Origin: Paenibacillus swuensis
Lineage (GTDB): Bacteria; Bacillota; Bacilli; Paenibacillales; DY6
Assembly: GCF_001644605.1 (NCBI RefSeq)
Contig: NZ_CP011388.1
Location: 954,501-1,018,500 of the forward strand
Length of the DNA: 64,000 nucleotides
Direction: 5' to 3'
A model generated the notes under the pieces. The model saw nothing but the letters and a program-made list of their open reading frames with translations. It made no database searches and had not been told where the DNA came from. The position numbers and the translations under genes were made by a program. Below are positions 62,417 to 64,000 of this stretch, piece by piece. Within the stretch, counting starts at the first letter, position 1; each line of letters begins with the position of its first letter.

Positions 62417-64000
62417 ATGAAATCACTAAGAACCAAGGGGATTAGCAAGAAAGTCTTGAATACCGCGTTGATCGCTACATTGTTGTTCGTGTCCGCATGC
62501 AGCAACAACGGCGGAGGCAATACCGAGACAACCAACGGAAACAAGCCGGCAAACAATGCCGCCAATGCGAACCAACCGGCGGAGACTGTTGATCCGTTGG
62601 GTAAATACGCGGAACCGGTCACCATGACCACAGCCAAGGTGTTGGAAGGCGATGTAAAGTTTAAAGAGGGCGAAAGCATCGACAATAACATCCTGGACAA
62701 GACGATTGAGCAAGATCTGAATATCAAGATGAAGTATCTATGGACGGCCGCTTCCGACCCGGAAAACACAGAGAAAGTACGTCTGGCGCTCTCCGCGAAT
62801 CAGGAGCTGCCTGATATGCTTTCCACAAGGGATCCGCTTCTGTTCGGTCAACTGGTGCAATCCGGTAAATATATGCCGATTGAGGAATTGTTCGAGAAAT
62901 ACGCCATCGATTCTTGGAAACAAGCGGCGGAGAAACATCCGGAAACATGGCGCGGTGTTACCGTAGACGGCAAGAAGTATGGTCTGCCCAGCTATAACGT
63001 CATCGGCGGCAGCAATGTCATGTGGATTCGCGAAGATTGGTTAAAGAAATTGAACTTGCAAGCACCTAAGACCGTTGACGAGATGGATGCCGTTCTGGAT
63101 GCCTTCACGAATAAAGATCCGGACGGAGACGGTAAGAAGGATACGTTTGGTACGGTGATCGCCCCTAAGAATGCCGCAATCAACGCCAGTTGGTTAGGAA
63201 GCGCGAACTTCGCTTTTGCCGGGGACGGTGCGATTCCGAATGATAATATCTGGATTGAGAATGCGGAAGGCAAGATCTACCAGCCGTTGCTTACGCCCGA
63301 AGTGAAACCAGGCTTACAACGTTTGCAAGATTGGATGAAGAAAGGCTATATGCCGAAAGACAGCGGGATCTATGATGAGATGAAGGCCGGTGAAATGTTC
63401 ACGAAAGGCGATGTCGGCATTGTCTTCGGATCGTATTGGTTATCTGTCTGGCCATTCCCTGACTTGCTGAAGAATGTTCCGGGTTCCGAATTCAAACCAT
63501 ACCCTTATCCTACGGGTAAAGACGGCACGTTAAAGGTAACGAAGGAAAGTCCGATTAACGGCAATATTGTCATGATCAAGAAAGATGCGAAGAATCCGGA
63601 AGCGGTTATGAAATACATGAACTGGTTCTACAAAAATTATCTCGATCCGGATAAAGGCTCCAAATACGAATTTGGCTTGGCGGAAGGTTATGATTGGGCA
63701 ACCGTCGACGGGCAACCTACGAATGACAAAGCCAAGCTGGGTGATGCTTATATTGATGTCGTTCGTATATCCGTTCCGAAAGATTTCAGATTCCCGGATA
63801 TGTGGGTGGATATGCTTACGAAATTCACCGCGGGCGGCAAGCCGGAAACACCGCTGGAGGTTAAACAATTCGGCGGTGAAGACACCCATTCTCTTGCGGC
63901 GGCCAAGATGAATCTGGATATGCTGGCAAGCGGCGCGCAGGTGGATTCCGTTGTCGGGGTTCCTGTAACGAAGACGATGCTTGCGAAGAACTCCATGCTG
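62417..64000 (+). CDS. Extracellular solute-binding lipoprotein, sugar type (3' end outside window)
   Basis: Seen: 528 codons from ATG 62417 (GGAGGA 6 nt upstream) with no stop before the window ends. Lipoprotein signal ALIATLLFVSAC (lipobox cysteine near residue 28), then an Asn/Ala/Glu/Thr-rich linker. The mature part has QELPDMLSTRDPLLFGQLVQSG, WRGVTVDGKKYGLPSYNVIGG and GDVGIVFGSYWLS, typical of Paenibacillus LipO-like family 1 binding proteins that feed ABC sugar importers. Its permeases would lie beyond 64000. A near-match to a cre (TGAAAACGTTTTAT at 62295-62308) lies upstream, so catabolite control is possible. Confidence 0.9.
   Translation, partial: MKSLRTKGISKKVLNTALIATLLFVSACSNNGGGNTETTNGNKPANNAANANQPAETVDPLGKYAEPVTMTTAKVLEGDVKFKEGESIDNNILDKTIEQDLNIKMKYLWTAASDPENTEKVRLALSANQELPDMLSTRDPLLFGQLVQSGKYMPIEELFEKYAIDSWKQAAEKHPETWRGVTVDGKKYGLPSYNVIGGSNVMWIREDWLKKLNLQAPKTVDEMDAVLDAFTNKDPDGDGKKDTFGTVIAPKNAAINASWLGSANFAFAGDGAIPNDNIWIENAEGKIYQPLLTPEVKPGLQRLQDWMKKGYMPKDSGIYDEMKAGEMFTKGDVGIVFGSYWLSVWPFPDLLKNVPGSEFKPYPYPTGKDGTLKVTKESPINGNIVMIKKDAKNPEAVMKYMNWFYKNYLDPDKGSKYEFGLAEGYDWATVDGQPTNDKAKLGDAYIDVVRISVPKDFRFPDMWVDMLTKFTAGGKPETPLEVKQFGGEDTHSLAAAKMNLDMLASGAQVDSVVGVPVTKTMLAKNSML

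Overview
The window looks like a chromosomal segment from a spore-forming Gram-positive of the Paenibacillus type. The clues are a YheC/YheD spore-coat-associated protein, a secreted copper-amine-oxidase-like (stalk) domain protein, an SR1P-like peptide, a DUF1835 protein, strong AGGAGG ribosome sites with frequent TTG and GTG starts, and many low-complexity insertions. No rRNA, tRNA, CRISPR array or prophage is visible.

Layout. 0-5.6 kb: a partial spore protein, a stalk-domain secreted protein, a chemotaxis receptor and a CvfC-like HEAT protein. 6-16 kb: HNH protein, PAP2 phosphatase, two MFS exporters, MOSC protein, an SDR enzyme, a TauE/SafE exporter, a ThiF/MoeB-like E1 and an M3 peptidase. 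16.2-17.8 kb: first copy of a mobile unit carrying an IS1595-like protein. 18-27 kb: hybrid histidine kinase, methyltransferase, small membrane proteins, M20 amidohydrolase, DUF1835 protein and alpha/beta hydrolase. 28-33 kb: aspartase with an NCS2 permease, M42 aminopeptidase, and queF under a preQ1-I riboswitch. 33-42 kb: secreted propeller-like protein, Dps, SR1P-like peptide, a sugar-type oxidoreductase pair, aldose epimerase, cell-wall amidase. 42.8-46.6 kb: potABCD polyamine transporter. 48.4-54.2 kb: oligopeptide/dipeptide ABC operon. 54.5-56.1 kb: second copy of the mobile unit. 56.2-64 kb: carbohydrate locus with a large FN3/discoidin protein under a perfect cre site, an alpha-galactosidase, and the start of a sugar-type solute-binding lipoprotein.

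The most unusual part is the repeat landscape. The two mobile units encode intact but apparently catalytically dead IS1595-type transposases. Their D and E positions of the DDE triad are replaced. They are bracketed by inverted, tandemly amplified repeats with core CTGAG-YC-N-GGGATAAC. Closely related single or clustered repeats (CTGAGTCATCGGGATATC) lie in several other intergenic regions of the same window. This resembles the REP/RAYT relationship of proteobacteria but with a different transposase family. Other intergenic regions hold separate palindrome arrays (12.7, 27.4, 32.2-32.6 and 47.7-48.3 kb), and several housekeeping proteins carry in-frame low-complexity insertions.

Limits: coordinates and starts come from reading the sequence by eye; family assignments are from motif recognition, not searches.
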